28,948 nt of DNA from positions 1-28,948 of IMG/VR virus record IMGVR_UViG_3300031952_000104; one strand, written 5' to 3'. The translations under genes were made by a program, and so were the position numbers. Below the pieces are notes generated by a model. The model did no database searches. It saw only the letters and a program-made list of their open reading frames with translations, and had not been told where the DNA came from. How positions within the stretch are numbered: the first letter of the stretch is position 1; each line of letters opens with the position of its first letter. Of the stretch, positions 1-6,567 are shown one piece after another. This DNA comes from a virus.

Positions 1-2
1 CT

Positions 3-647
3 ATCGAAAGGTCTTTGCCTCTTCTCACTCCAGAGTCGCAAGACCTGGCGCAATCTGAATTGGAACAGTGCCTGGCGCTACGTTCGGAAAAGATTGATCG
101 TCTTTACTACGCATGGGCGCACCACGAAGATGCAATAGAACGTGCCAAGAAAGAACAAGAGCTTCTTGCAGCAGCAAGGAAACACCATGAATCTCAAGTC
201 ACACAGATCAAAGCACTGATCAACTGGCTGAGGAGGTCAGCACCTATTGATGACAACAAGATCAAAGGTAAAGACTATGAGTTTACCTTAAGCAAAAAGA
301 AAACACCTACAGTACTAGTTTCTTCTGAGGTCCAAGATTGGACGGAAGAAGAGCAACAGAAATACTGTATTATCGAAACAGTTACTACAACCAAACATAC
401 TGTGGTAACTTCAATTGATGGGAAGATTCTTGAAGAAGATACCAAACCATCGATTAAGACTGAAACCATCCCTAATCTCAATGCCCTCCTCAATGCTTAT
501 CAAGAAGGACAACACATCCCATCCGGTGTCAAGATCCAGCAAGACTACAACATCAGGAGAGCGCGAATCTTGGTCAAGCGATCAGTGGAGTTATCTCCAT
601 CCGCATATCCAAGCGAGTTTCTACCAGAACCTGATCCCGCCTGCTGA
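3..647 (+). CDS. Gp157-like phage protein, 5' end outside window
   Basis: The frame is open to the window edge; the first possible start inside is a TTG at 15, so the gene is probably truncated at its 5' end. The order of parts matches the phage Gp157 family: a charged helical N-terminal half (about residues 10-75) with Leu/Glu/Lys spacing of a coiled coil, then a conserved-looking stretch around KIKGKDYEFTLSKKKTP, then a C-terminal part ending near SGVKIQQDYNIRRARI. Gp157 proteins are phage early proteins linked in streptococcal phages to phage resistance; the biochemical role is not established. The last 25 or so residues are Pro/Ser-rich and look like an out-of-frame tail overlapping the next gene, so the true C-terminus or a frameshift near 550-560 should be considered. 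Confidence 0.6.
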   Translation: MERSLPLLTPESQDLAQSELEQCLALRSEKIDRLYYAWAHHEDAIERAKKEQELLAAARKHHESQVTQIKALINWLRRSAPIDDNKIKGKDYEFTLSKKKTPTVLVSSEVQDWTEEEQQKYCIIETVTTTKHTVVTSIDGKILEEDTKPSIKTETIPNLNALLNAYQEGQHIPSGVKIQQDYNIRRARILVKRSVELSPSAYPSEFLPEPDPAC

Positions 648-888
648 CTTGGATGACGCACATATCTTGTGCCGTTGCCATGAGCAGGCCATTGCAGACT
701 TCCAGATGCAAATCGAAATGATTGAATTGGAACTTGCAATGCTCACTGATGATGGTGACGTGCTCCCATACAATGAGAGTAAAGCACAAGAGCTGGAAGA
801 GCGCAAGCTTAAGTTGATGACAGGCAAACGCTTTCAAACTAACGCACGTAATGCTTACTGGTATTACTTGATGAAAGCTAAAAACTGA
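493..888 (+). CDS. hypothetical protein, start uncertain, overlaps Gp157-like gene
   Basis: From about 550 to 888 this frame reads as a convincing protein, with SGERESWSSDQWSYL followed by helical segments and NARNAYWYYLMKAKN at the end. The problem is the start: there is no ATG, GTG or TTG close to that segment. The nearest upstream ATGs (481, 493) lie deep inside the Gp157-like gene and lack a ribosome binding site, and the residues they add look like a shadow frame. Either the gene begins inside its neighbour, or it is joined to it by a frameshift, or one base is wrong. I recognise no family. The coordinate 493 is a placeholder for the start; the stop at 888 is firm. Confidence 0.55.
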   Translation: MLIKKDNTSHPVSRSSKTTTSGERESWSSDQWSYLHPHIQASFYQNLIPPADLDDAHILCRCHEQAIADFQMQIEMIELELAMLTDDGDVLPYNESKAQELEERKLKLMTGKRFQTNARNAYWYYLMKAKN

Positions 889-921
889 TAGCTGTAAACT
901 TAAGTAAAGACAAAGGGTTCC

Positions 922-1185
922 ATGACTGAAGACAATCAGCTTATCAATTTGATTGCTGGTTTCACCAGTGGTGGAACTCCTTTACAAGCAACAGTAGGTA
1001 GTAAGGCTGAGTGGATGGTGACCATCTTGACAGCATCTATGCTGGCGAATGAAACGCTAGCAGCATCCATGGTGCCAGAAGAGATGGTAGATGCTGCCAT
1101 CAACTACATGAATGTGATACAAGAGCGCCTCTCGTACTACGAAGGTGCCAAGCTACATTCTCTTGAGCGTTTACTAAATAGCTAA
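922..1185 (+). CDS. hypothetical small phage protein
   Basis: An 87-residue protein with an AAAGGG Shine-Dalgarno-like sequence just before its ATG, 33 bases after the previous gene. It is Ala/Met/Leu-rich and mostly helical in appearance, with one moderately hydrophobic stretch (VTILTASMLANETLAASMV, about residues 33-51) too polar for a clear membrane span. No family was recognised. It continues the run of small same-strand genes at the left of the window, a layout typical of early phage genes. Confidence 0.65.
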   Translation: MTEDNQLINLIAGFTSGGTPLQATVGSKAEWMVTILTASMLANETLAASMVPEEMVDAAINYMNVIQERLSYYEGAKLHSLERLLNS

Positions 1186-1234
1186 CCAAGTCCAGGCATT
1201 GGTGCTAAGGTACCTATGTTCTTCTTTTCCGATA

Positions 1235-1435
1235 ATGGAACCGATTCCCACTCCAACCATCACAGTTTCTTTTGCAATCGATCTTGAATTAAAGTACGAT
1301 CCCTTTAAAGGCAAGTCTCCCGTGCAGTTTGCTGCCTTGGTAGAAGATGATTTACATGATGCATTAATGGACTTTCGTCCTGAAACCCTTAGCGCATACA
1401 CCTCAATCACCGCAATCAACGAAGACAATGTCTGA
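1235..1435 (+). CDS. hypothetical small phage protein
   Basis: The ATG at 1235 gives a 66-residue acidic protein beginning MEPIPTPTITVSF. A longer version from a TTG at 1199 adds residues that look non-coding, so the ATG is preferred. Its 3' end overlaps the next gene by 8 bases, which suggests translational coupling. Sequence such as FAIDLELKYDPFKGKSPVQF suggests a small alternating strand/helix fold. The wording FKGKSPVQFA is reminiscent of small conserved cyanophage proteins, but I cannot name a family. Confidence 0.6.
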   Translation: MEPIPTPTITVSFAIDLELKYDPFKGKSPVQFAALVEDDLHDALMDFRPETLSAYTSITAINEDNV

Positions 1436-1670
1436 TCACAACCAAGGCAGCACTCTATTTAATTGGGATGTAAAAAAAGAGCAGCGCAAAGCTGACTTTA
1501 TGGAACATCTTTTTGACGTGTACAGGCCAAGTAACAATTGCTACACAGGGTTGTGGCAAAAGTTTTGCATGGGTGAAGCTGGTGAGTACTGCAAAAACAT
1601 GTATTACGAACAGCTAGAAGCAATACAAAACTACTTGGAAACAATCAAAGCTAAGGAAACAAATGAGTGA
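1428..1670 (+). CDS. hypothetical small phage protein
   Basis: An 80-residue protein rich in aromatic and charged residues (for example VYRPSNNCYTGLWQKFC and EYCKNMYYEQLEAIQNYL). It overlaps the previous gene by 8 bases and the following Zn-finger gene by 8 bases, so the three genes are probably translated from one transcript. Three cysteines are present but do not form a CxxC pair. No family was recognised. Confidence 0.65.
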   Translation: MSDHNQGSTLFNWDVKKEQRKADFMEHLFDVYRPSNNCYTGLWQKFCMGEAGEYCKNMYYEQLEAIQNYLETIKAKETNE

Positions 1671-1902
1671 AGAAACCAATAAATCTCAACGTCCTAACTG
1701 GATATGCGATCCGTGTGGGCAACTATACGGCAGGTGGTACCAGGGGAATTACAGCGGCCCATTAAAGCATTGTGCTACGTATCACAAAGGCACATGCGAT
1801 ATCTGTTTAGACAAAACATCAGTTACAGAACCGCGGGACTATGGTCACGTGGTTCGTGATTGGAAATACAGATACGAGGTAGATAGTAAGCGAAGCCAGT
1901 AA
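1663..1902 (+). CDS. small zinc-finger-like phage protein
   Basis: A 79-residue protein with an AAGGA ribosome binding site before its ATG. It carries a CDPCG pair near the start, then CATYHKGTCDIC, then VTEPRDYGHV. Two Cys pairs with an intervening His are consistent with a single zinc ribbon-like finger, and the VTEPRDYGH signature resembles a widespread small phage family of unknown role. I infer zinc binding; DNA, RNA or protein binding cannot be separated from sequence alone. It is the last gene of the leftmost + strand run and converges on the gene ending at 1907. Confidence 0.65.
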   Translation: MSEETNKSQRPNWICDPCGQLYGRWYQGNYSGPLKHCATYHKGTCDICLDKTSVTEPRDYGHVVRDWKYRYEVDSKRSQ

Positions 1903-1906
1903 ATAT

Positions 1907-2251
1907 TTAATTGCCAGCAGCAATTGAAAACAATACTGTTGCTGCTGTGCCACCTGATTCAGAAACAAAAATAGGTTGAATATACTTTACAGGATGATTA
2001 GTTATGTTGTAATGAAAAGTTCCGTTTGCAGTAATAGTCTGGTTAGCAATTATCTTTGACCAGTTTGTACCATCAATTGAACCGTTTAACGCCACAACCA
2101 CGTTAGTGTTAATGTCTGCTACCGTAGCAAACAAACTAAAGTTCTTTGAGACAATAGAAGGCGGCAAGTAAACAGATGTGGACTCGCCAGAAGCAGGCGC
2201 TGATAATACAGGATAATTATTGAAAAGAATATCTGGAGGACGTACTGACAT
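1907..2251 (-). CDS. putative virion-associated beta-rich protein
   Basis: A 114-residue protein dominated by Ser, Thr, Ala, Val and Asn in alternating beta-strand patterns, including NVVVALNGSIDGTNWSKI. The phrase GSIDGTNW is common in small phage and bacterial beta-sandwich proteins, and cyanophage structural proteins often have this make-up. There is no signal peptide or membrane segment. It lies alone on the minus strand between a convergent and a divergent neighbour. Assignment as a virion or decoration protein is inference from composition only. Confidence 0.6.
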   Translation of the reverse strand: MSVRPPDILFNNYPVLSAPASGESTSVYLPPSIVSKNFSLFATVADINTNVVVALNGSIDGTNWSKIIANQTITANGTFHYNITNHPVKYIQPIFVSESGGTAATVLFSIAAGN

Positions 2252-2342
2252 GTTTTTGTTTTTTCTGTTTTAATTTTACTGCATAAAACTATAGCCAACT
2301 TTCAATCAACTTCTGATAAACTAGAAGTATTGATACGGCGTT
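2252..2342. promoter_or_regulatory. divergent intergenic promoter region
   Basis: About 90 AT-rich bases separate two genes that point away from each other (starts at 2251 minus and 2343 plus), so promoters for both should lie here. On the minus strand CTATAGTTTTAT resembles a -10 element. On the plus strand a short hairpin (CTTCT and AGAAG around 2310-2328) precedes the start. No strong Shine-Dalgarno sequence is visible for the + gene. Confidence 0.35.
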
Positions 2343-2900
2343 ATGTACACAGCATATCCAACGCAACCACCCCAGATGGGGGTAGGGGTACCCCAGGTTG
2401 GGGTGGTGCCAGAACAACAAGCCAAACCTAAAGCACCAGCTAAATCAAAAGAGAATGATATTGGTAGTTTTATCCAGCAGTTGATTGGCCTTGCTTCTTA
2501 TGTTCATCAGTTGCAAATGCAAGCACATCTAATGCACTTTAATTATGAAGCTGGTAATTTTTTGGGTGTACATAAATTTCTTGGCAAGCAATATGAAAAA
2601 CACCAAGAGCAGTTTGACAAGATCGGTGAGTTTATCCGATCAATGGACTACTATCTTCCCATGTGTCATAACGGGTTGATGAGTGCCAGTCCTGAGTTTA
2701 AACATTCAACTTCTTACAAAGCAAGTGAAATGCTTGGTGTGTATTACAAGAACCTTGAAGAGCTTGGTATGAAAACCAAAAAAATAGAAGCAATATCAGC
2801 TAAGGTTCATGCTCTTGATATTCAAAACTACATGGCTGAGTTGTGCGGTGATGCATTTAAAGATGCCTGGATGGTTAAGGCGACTATGCGGAATGGCTGA
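2343..2900 (+). CDS. Dps/ferritin-like protein
   Basis: A 185-residue protein. Residues 1-40 are a Pro/Gln/Lys-rich extension; from about 43 it is all helical. The segment from AHLMHFNYEAGNF through VHKFLGKQYEKHQEQFDKIGEFIR follows the Dps pattern in which HWN...H...YE...D.IAERIR supplies the di-iron ferroxidase ligands: His, His, Asp and Glu are present at matching spacing, with Trp replaced by Met/Phe. Dps proteins store iron, detoxify peroxide and may compact DNA as 12-mers. The stop overlaps the start of the next gene (TGATG), so the two are coupled. A phage copy could protect DNA during infection or be packaged. A ferritin-like fold without ferroxidase activity is the main alternative. 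Confidence 0.62.
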   Translation: MYTAYPTQPPQMGVGVPQVGVVPEQQAKPKAPAKSKENDIGSFIQQLIGLASYVHQLQMQAHLMHFNYEAGNFLGVHKFLGKQYEKHQEQFDKIGEFIRSMDYYLPMCHNGLMSASPEFKHSTSYKASEMLGVYYKNLEELGMKTKKIEAISAKVHALDIQNYMAELCGDAFKDAWMVKATMRNG

Positions 2901-3769
2901 TGGGAGATTTTTTTCAACAATTTTTAAATACAGCAAGAGCTAAATACAAAGAAGCTGATAGGGCTACGGGTGGTTGGCTGCCAGGGGGCGGTGTTGCGTC
3001 TCCTTTAACGCGGGCAAAACAAGAAGGAGAACGTAATATGGCTAATCAAATCCGGCAACAATCTCAACAATATGTAGGTCAACCAGGGCGACTTGCTGGA
3101 AAAGGACAACTTTTAAATGTCATTATGGCAGCTACACAAGCAGGTGCTAACCCCGTTTTGGTTGCGTTAGGTAATCCAAAAGCAGTTAAAAAAGTAAGTC
3201 AATATTATGCGCAGTATCCAGAAATGCAAAATGAATTTGATCTTAATACAAATATGTTTTTGCGTTATCTTTCAGGTACTGGAGCAGACGGTTTAAAGAT
3301 TGCACCTGAAGTTGGTAAGCAGCTTTATTCAGATATTCAACAACGAGAAAAACAGTTCCTTGACCCGCAATATCGAGAGTCTGTAATTAATAACCCAGAT
3401 AACTATTCATATGTAAAACAAAATCTTCTTGCGGGGCGCACTCCTGTTCTTTACGGAGGTGTTTCAGATGCTGTTGCTCCGAATAAAGCTCTATTGCCTA
3501 CAGATAAAGGTGAACGTTGGCAACTTGACAAATCACTGGGTAGTTATTGGGCTGAACCAACTGATAATGGTTATTTAATTAAAGATGAACTTTATAACTT
3601 TAGTTATGCACCAGTAAATAAAGGAGGTATTAAAGGCGCATCATCTGGTGTTTCTATTCCTGGAAGTGTTGCGGATTTAGGACGCAACCTTGTAAGACAA
3701 GGATTTGGCAATCCTTTTACATACACTTTAAATGTAAATCCATCTGGCGCTGTAAAAGCTTATCCCTAA
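2900..3769 (+). CDS. hypothetical protein, possible virion or ejected protein
   Basis: A 289-residue protein whose ATG overlaps the stop of the Dps-like gene by one base. The N-terminal half is Gln/Ala/Gly-rich with helical character (for example RNMANQIRQQSQQYVGQPG). The C-terminal part (about 195-289) has DNGYLIKDELYNFSYAPVNK and then ADLGRNLVRQGFGNPFTYTLNV, a compact domain that reads like a conserved module of larger phage structural proteins. No catalytic motif was seen. The gene is clearly more AT-rich than the minus-strand genes further right. Pairing with a Dps-like protein makes an internal virion protein plausible, but this is speculation. Confidence 0.55.
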   Translation: MGDFFQQFLNTARAKYKEADRATGGWLPGGGVASPLTRAKQEGERNMANQIRQQSQQYVGQPGRLAGKGQLLNVIMAATQAGANPVLVALGNPKAVKKVSQYYAQYPEMQNEFDLNTNMFLRYLSGTGADGLKIAPEVGKQLYSDIQQREKQFLDPQYRESVINNPDNYSYVKQNLLAGRTPVLYGGVSDAVAPNKALLPTDKGERWQLDKSLGSYWAEPTDNGYLIKDELYNFSYAPVNKGGIKGASSGVSIPGSVADLGRNLVRQGFGNPFTYTLNVNPSGAVKAYP

Positions 3770-4014
3770 GCATTCCAGTGTTCAAGCCTATGACAGTTGC
3801 AGCATAAAGGAATACATTTAACTATCTCTTCCTCAATGCGTTTCCATGCGTAGCCATGGTTAACCATGTTGGAAATGTTATGGTCTTTATCTCCCAGGTG
3901 GTGGAACTCTAGGATGCGGTGATCATCTATGCTGCAGTGCTGACATTTTAAAGTCTTTTTGTACTCAAGGAATTTTTTTCGATGTGCATCGATACGTTGT
4001 TTGACTTTTGACAA
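3766..4014 (-). CDS. small HNH endonuclease
   Basis: An 82-residue protein with a basic helical start, CQHCSIDDHRILEFHHLG in the middle and CIPLCCNCHRLEH at the end. CxxC, DH..EFHH and CxxCH are the signature of the HNH family: the first His pair forms the metal-dependent nuclease centre and the Cys pairs hold a structural zinc. Free-standing small HNH proteins in phages act as homing endonucleases or in DNA packaging. It is a lone minus-strand gene converging on the 289-residue gene with 4 shared bases, a typical insertion of a homing endonuclease between genes. Confidence 0.78.
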   Translation of the reverse strand: MSKVKQRIDAHRKKFLEYKKTLKCQHCSIDDHRILEFHHLGDKDHNISNMVNHGYAWKRIEEEIVKCIPLCCNCHRLEHWNA

Positions 4015-4043
4015 CTATTCCAATGTCTTACTACGCCACTAAT

Positions 4044-4051
4044 TATAAATA
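4044..4051 (+). promoter_or_regulatory. TATAAATA box, T4-like late promoter candidate
   Basis: An exact TATAAATA lies in the 174-base gap between two minus-strand genes, pointing to the + strand. T4-like phages and T4-like cyanophages use this octamer for late transcription. It is followed 37 bases later by a 10-bp hairpin (4089-4112), so a short untranslated RNA is possible. The sequence is AT-rich and the match may be chance. Confidence 0.25.
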
Positions 4052-4088
4052 AATTTGTTACGAAGTAGGTTATGAAAACTATTGTTCG

Positions 4089-4112
4089 GATGCTGGCCAC
4101 TAGGTCGGCATC
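4089..4112 (+). terminator. 10-bp hairpin with short T tract
   Basis: GATGCTGGCC and GGTCGGCATC pair over 10 bp (two G-T pairs) around the loop ACTA, followed on the + strand by TTTATCTT. The stem is strong but the T tract is short, so this may be a terminator or simply a structured RNA. The rest of the gap 4015-4188 shows no convincing gene. Confidence 0.35.
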
Positions 4113-4188
4113 TTTATCTTGGTGTGATGCCTTCTCTCCTAATGCAAGAGCCCATAGCTTCCAAAGTTTTGCTGCATTCAGCATTCGA

Positions 4189-4389
4189 TTACTTAAAGCC
4201 TTTAACAGCATTTTGAATTTCAGCAATTATAGCCATTGCTTGAGCAACTTCTGGAGAACCAGGTTGACCAGAGCGTATAATATTTAATTGTTTATTTAAT
4301 TCTTGTTGTAAAGTTGGATACTGGCCGCCTGTTGCCTCAGGTGTCTCTGACCACTGTTTTAAATTTTCATACTTACCCGCTATTTTCAT
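4189..4389 (-). CDS. hypothetical small protein
   Basis: A 66-residue hydrophilic protein with helical segments, among them LQQELNKQLNIIRSG and AQAMAIIAEIQNAVKGF. It has no transmembrane segment and no cysteine. Upstream is an AT-rich divergent gap (4390-4464) that can hold its promoter. A different, longer frame on the same strand (to 4226) has shadow-like composition and was rejected in favour of this one. No family was recognised. Confidence 0.55.
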   Translation of the reverse strand: MKIAGKYENLKQWSETPEATGGQYPTLQQELNKQLNIIRSGQPGSPEVAQAMAIIAEIQNAVKGFK

Positions 4390-4440
4390 TGATTAGTTTT
4401 AAACATGTATACACAATCTAAATGATTTCATTTTACATAG

Positions 4441-4448
4441 AATAAATA
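4441..4448 (+). promoter_or_regulatory. AATAAATA late-promoter-like octamer
   Basis: AATAAATA sits 16 bases before the ATG of the gene at 4465. It fits the NATAAATA form reported for T4-like cyanophage late promoters. The gap 4390-4464 is AT-rich, so a chance match is possible. Confidence 0.3.
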
Positions 4449-4464
4449 CAAGTGTTTTAAGTAT

Positions 4465-4776
4465 ATGCGTCAACGTCCCTGTATTGGCATCGACATTAAT
4501 TTACTAAATGACTACGGTGACATCTTTGTAGGACCACTTGAAGTTTCTTGGTGTAACTCAGAGTATAGGGAAGCTGGCTCTTTCGGTATTAGCTGGGGAT
4601 TTAGAGGACACTTATATATGACATACCATGAACCATATGACCCATTCACAGGTAAACCGGATTGTGGTCCTGGTTTTGTGGATTGGGAGTTATTCATACA
4701 CAAGAAAGACAAACCATTAATTATTAACTGGGGTTGTCTCGTAAAGAAAGTGATTAGACGTTTCTATCATCCGTGA
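4465..4776 (+). CDS. hypothetical protein
   Basis: A 103-residue protein beginning MRQRPCIGIDINLLNDYGD. It is rich in Gly and aromatic residues (FGISWGFRGHLYMTYHEPYD), suggesting a small beta-structured domain. The wording GPLEVSW...GFRGHLYMTYH resembles conserved cyanophage proteins with no assigned role. The last 60 bases overlap the convergent gene 4717-5349 on the other strand, an unusually long tail-to-tail overlap for this window; the basic C-terminus (KKVIRRFYHP) lies there. Confidence 0.6.
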   Translation: MRQRPCIGIDINLLNDYGDIFVGPLEVSWCNSEYREAGSFGISWGFRGHLYMTYHEPYDPFTGKPDCGPGFVDWELFIHKKDKPLIINWGCLVKKVIRRFYHP

Positions 4777-5349
4777 GTTCTCTACGGTGTACTCAGTTAA
4801 ATCAATTTCGTACCCAGGATTTTTTTTAATCCGATCCTTGATCCATGAATCGTCGTACCAGATGATTCGGTTATTGGGATACGCGTAGAAATTGCCGTCA
4901 TCCATACGAAAGAAGTGCGCACATTTGTGCTCAGGTGTTTCACTGAAATTAGTATTGAGAGTTGATTTAGATTCCCACGACCAGTCAAGAGTGAACATGT
5001 AGACACCACCCTTCTTCTCGCCTTTGTAATTAATCAGTTCTGCGCGTAAGTTTGCAAGGCGAGACCTAACTTGTACATCGATATACGGAGAGAAACAATC
5101 CCACCACATGCACTCATTAAGTTCAGGCTTAGGGGCATCTGGCTTCCAGCAGAGAGCATGGATTGGACGCCTTGTCCAGTTCACACCATTTTCAAGGAAC
5201 ACCTCAAACAATGGGACGTGTTTCTCTAGGGAGGCCACGGAGTGTACATCACATAACGTCGCATCACCATGCCCCTGCTTGTGGTTGTATAGGAATTCGT
5301 TTCGGATGTAGCAAGTAAATGTAGGTAGGTTGTGATTCAAGTAACTCAT
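4717..5349 (-). CDS. conserved hypothetical phage protein
   Basis: A 210-residue protein with many aromatic residues and several motifs that look strongly conserved: RNEFLYNHKQGHGDATLCDVHS, ENGVNWTRRPIHALCWKPDA, SETPEHKCAHFFRMDDGNF and YPNNRIIWYDDSW. I recall very similar wording in hypothetical proteins of cyanophages and other aquatic phages, but know of no function. The scattered His, Cys and Asp residues could form a metal site, which is inference only. The tRNA-like sequence 5379-5449 lies just upstream on the same strand and could share its transcript. Confidence 0.72.
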   Translation of the reverse strand: MSYLNHNLPTFTCYIRNEFLYNHKQGHGDATLCDVHSVASLEKHVPLFEVFLENGVNWTRRPIHALCWKPDAPKPELNECMWWDCFSPYIDVQVRSRLANLRAELINYKGEKKGGVYMFTLDWSWESKSTLNTNFSETPEHKCAHFFRMDDGNFYAYPNNRIIWYDDSWIKDRIKKNPGYEIDLTEYTVENSRMIETSNHFLYETTPVNN

Positions 5350-5378
5350 TTAGCTTGCCTGTGTCCGCTTACTATAAA

Positions 5379-5449
5379 GCACCCAGGTAGGATTCAAACC
5401 TACATCGCCCTGCAGTGCAGTGGCCGTACTATCCAATTGTCTCGGACCA
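5379..5449 (-). tRNA. tRNA-like sequence, possibly degenerate
   Basis: On the minus strand a perfect 5-bp T arm is present (GTAGG, loop TTTGAAT, CCTAC), with D-loop-like CAATTGGATAG upstream at normal distance and a total length of about 71. The acceptor stem pairs at only 5 of 7 positions with G-U pairs, and the anticodon region around GCACTGCA does not form a normal 5-bp stem with a 7-base loop; a GCA (Cys) reading is possible but not secure. This is either a decayed phage tRNA or a tRNA mimic. No CCA is encoded. Confidence 0.4.
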
Positions 5450-5488
5450 GATAAATCAATTTATGATTGTAATAGACACAGCAACAAA

Positions 5489-6286
5489 ATGTTAGGTGCA
5501 ATAAAAAATATTTTAAAACAAAAACAACCTGTTCGGCCAGGGGTAAGCCCAGAGGAAGTACGTGCAATGGCTGCCGAAGCGGCTAGGCGAGCACAGCAAA
5601 GAATAGGAGGTGGATAATTTGGACAAGTATATGAAGCATCTCCTGGTTTTGTAGTTAAAAAAATCGCCTTAGAAAATAAACAAAACTTATTAAATGAAAT
5701 TAATACGCAAGCAAGAGCGGCAGAATTAGGACTTGCGCTTAAAATTCAAAGCGCTTCTTTAGATCTCCCAAAAATTGGAGATAGGGTTATTCCTTTAGAG
5801 TCTGGTCCAAACCCTAAAATGCGTGGAGATATTGTGATGCAAGACTTAAGAGAAAACTATAATCAAGCAGAAGTATTTACAAACCAACAACAGCTAGATC
5901 AAGCAAAGCAAATGGCCAGGCTTAGTTTAAATAATATCGGCTTAGGTGATCGTCATAGCGGGAATATCATGTTTAATAAAACAACAGGAAGGCCTATACA
6001 ATTAGATTTTGGCGGAACTTCAATACTTAAAAATGATAGACAAAAAGCATCTAATTTATCTTTATCAGTAGCACAGGGTTTGCATGCTGCAGGATTAAAA
6101 GAAGAAGCTTTAATATTTAGAGGGACTGTTCAAGATCTTTTATATACAGATCCTGCCATGGCATTAGATGTTGCCAAGCAAGGTTTATCAAGATTACAAA
6201 AAATTAAAGCACCTATTACACCTGATAAATACAGTTATGCAACTGTTGACAATCCACAAGATTTCATGTCTTTTCTGGGTAATTAA
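5489..6286 (+). pseudogene. protein-kinase-like gene interrupted by in-frame TAA
   Basis: One frame runs from the ATG at 5489 to a TAA at 6286 and is broken by a single TAA at 5615-5617 (codon 43). Across the break the translation reads RIGGG, stop, FGQVYEASPGFVVKKIA, a textbook kinase glycine loop followed by the VAIK-type Lys. A Glu in LLNEINTQ fits the alpha-C helix, GDRHSGNIMF (5945-5974) fits the catalytic loop in the PI3K/atypical style, and LDFGG (DFG at 6005-6013) fits the metal-binding motif. Without the stop the product would be about 265 residues, a minimal kinase. Initiation at the internal ATG 5819 would drop the ATP-binding lobe. Other genes here end normally at TAA, so general recoding is unlikely. 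It is either a recent nonsense mutation or stop readthrough. The region is AT-rich and flanked by tRNA-like sequences, which suggests acquired DNA. Confidence 0.72.
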
Positions 6287-6289
6287 AAA

Positions 6290-6361
6290 TCAACTGTACT
6301 GGAATCGAACCAGCTATCTAACTCCCTTGTCGGGGTGTCCTTACCAATGGACTACCAGTTG
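6290..6361 (-). tRNA. tRNA or tRNA-like sequence, anticodon arm irregular
   Basis: The minus strand shows an acceptor stem CAACTGG/ACAGTTG (6 of 7 pairs), TA, a perfect D arm (GTCC, ATTGGTAA, GGAC), and a T arm GCTGG TTCGATT CCAGT (last pair G-U), with a total of 72 bases including the discriminator A. This is strongly tRNA. The anticodon region CCCCGACAAGGGAG gives only a 3-bp stem and lacks the usual U33, so the identity is unclear (GAC, Val, is one reading). It lies 3 bases after the interrupted kinase gene on the opposite strand. CCA is not encoded. Confidence 0.55.
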
Positions 6362-6483
6362 AGCGACCCACAGATTTGAACATTAGTAGCGCGAGGCTTG
6401 CCAAGAGGCTTAGTGGGTGTTGCTGTATGTTGCCAAGTTGCAAAACCTGGCTGGCTTCAGGGCTTTACATACTAAAACATCAT
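6362..6483. other. intergenic stretch without a gene
   Basis: No supported gene lies between the tRNA-like sequence and the terminator. The + strand contains ACCCAC and GTGGGT about 40 bases apart and a GATTTGAAC block (minus GTTCAAATC, the T-arm consensus), which may be a relic of a further tRNA, but no cloverleaf could be formed. Confidence 0.3.
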
Positions 6484-6515
6484 AACAGAAAACCCTAGGT
6501 TCTTAGGCCTAGGGT
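6484..6515 (-). terminator. rho-independent terminator of the KilA-N gene
   Basis: ACCCTAGG (6492-6499) and CCTAGGGT (6508-6515) form an 8-bp GC-containing stem with an 8-base loop. On the minus strand the stem is followed by TTTCTGTT, giving a usable intrinsic terminator 52 bases beyond the stop of the KilA-N gene. Confidence 0.6.
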
Positions 6516-6567
6516 CGAGACCATATCCGTTCCATCTGGGATGGACTTTTGTAGTCTACGTTACTTC

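Noticed and set aside
3948-4226. Minus-strand frame of 92 residues with a hydrophobic end
   Set aside because: It overlaps the clear HNH gene and the 66-residue gene in other frames, and its composition looks like a shadow.
6365-6420. Third tRNA from the GTTCAAATC block on the minus strand
   Set aside because: The T stem pairs at only 3 of 5 positions and no D or anticodon arm of normal spacing could be built.
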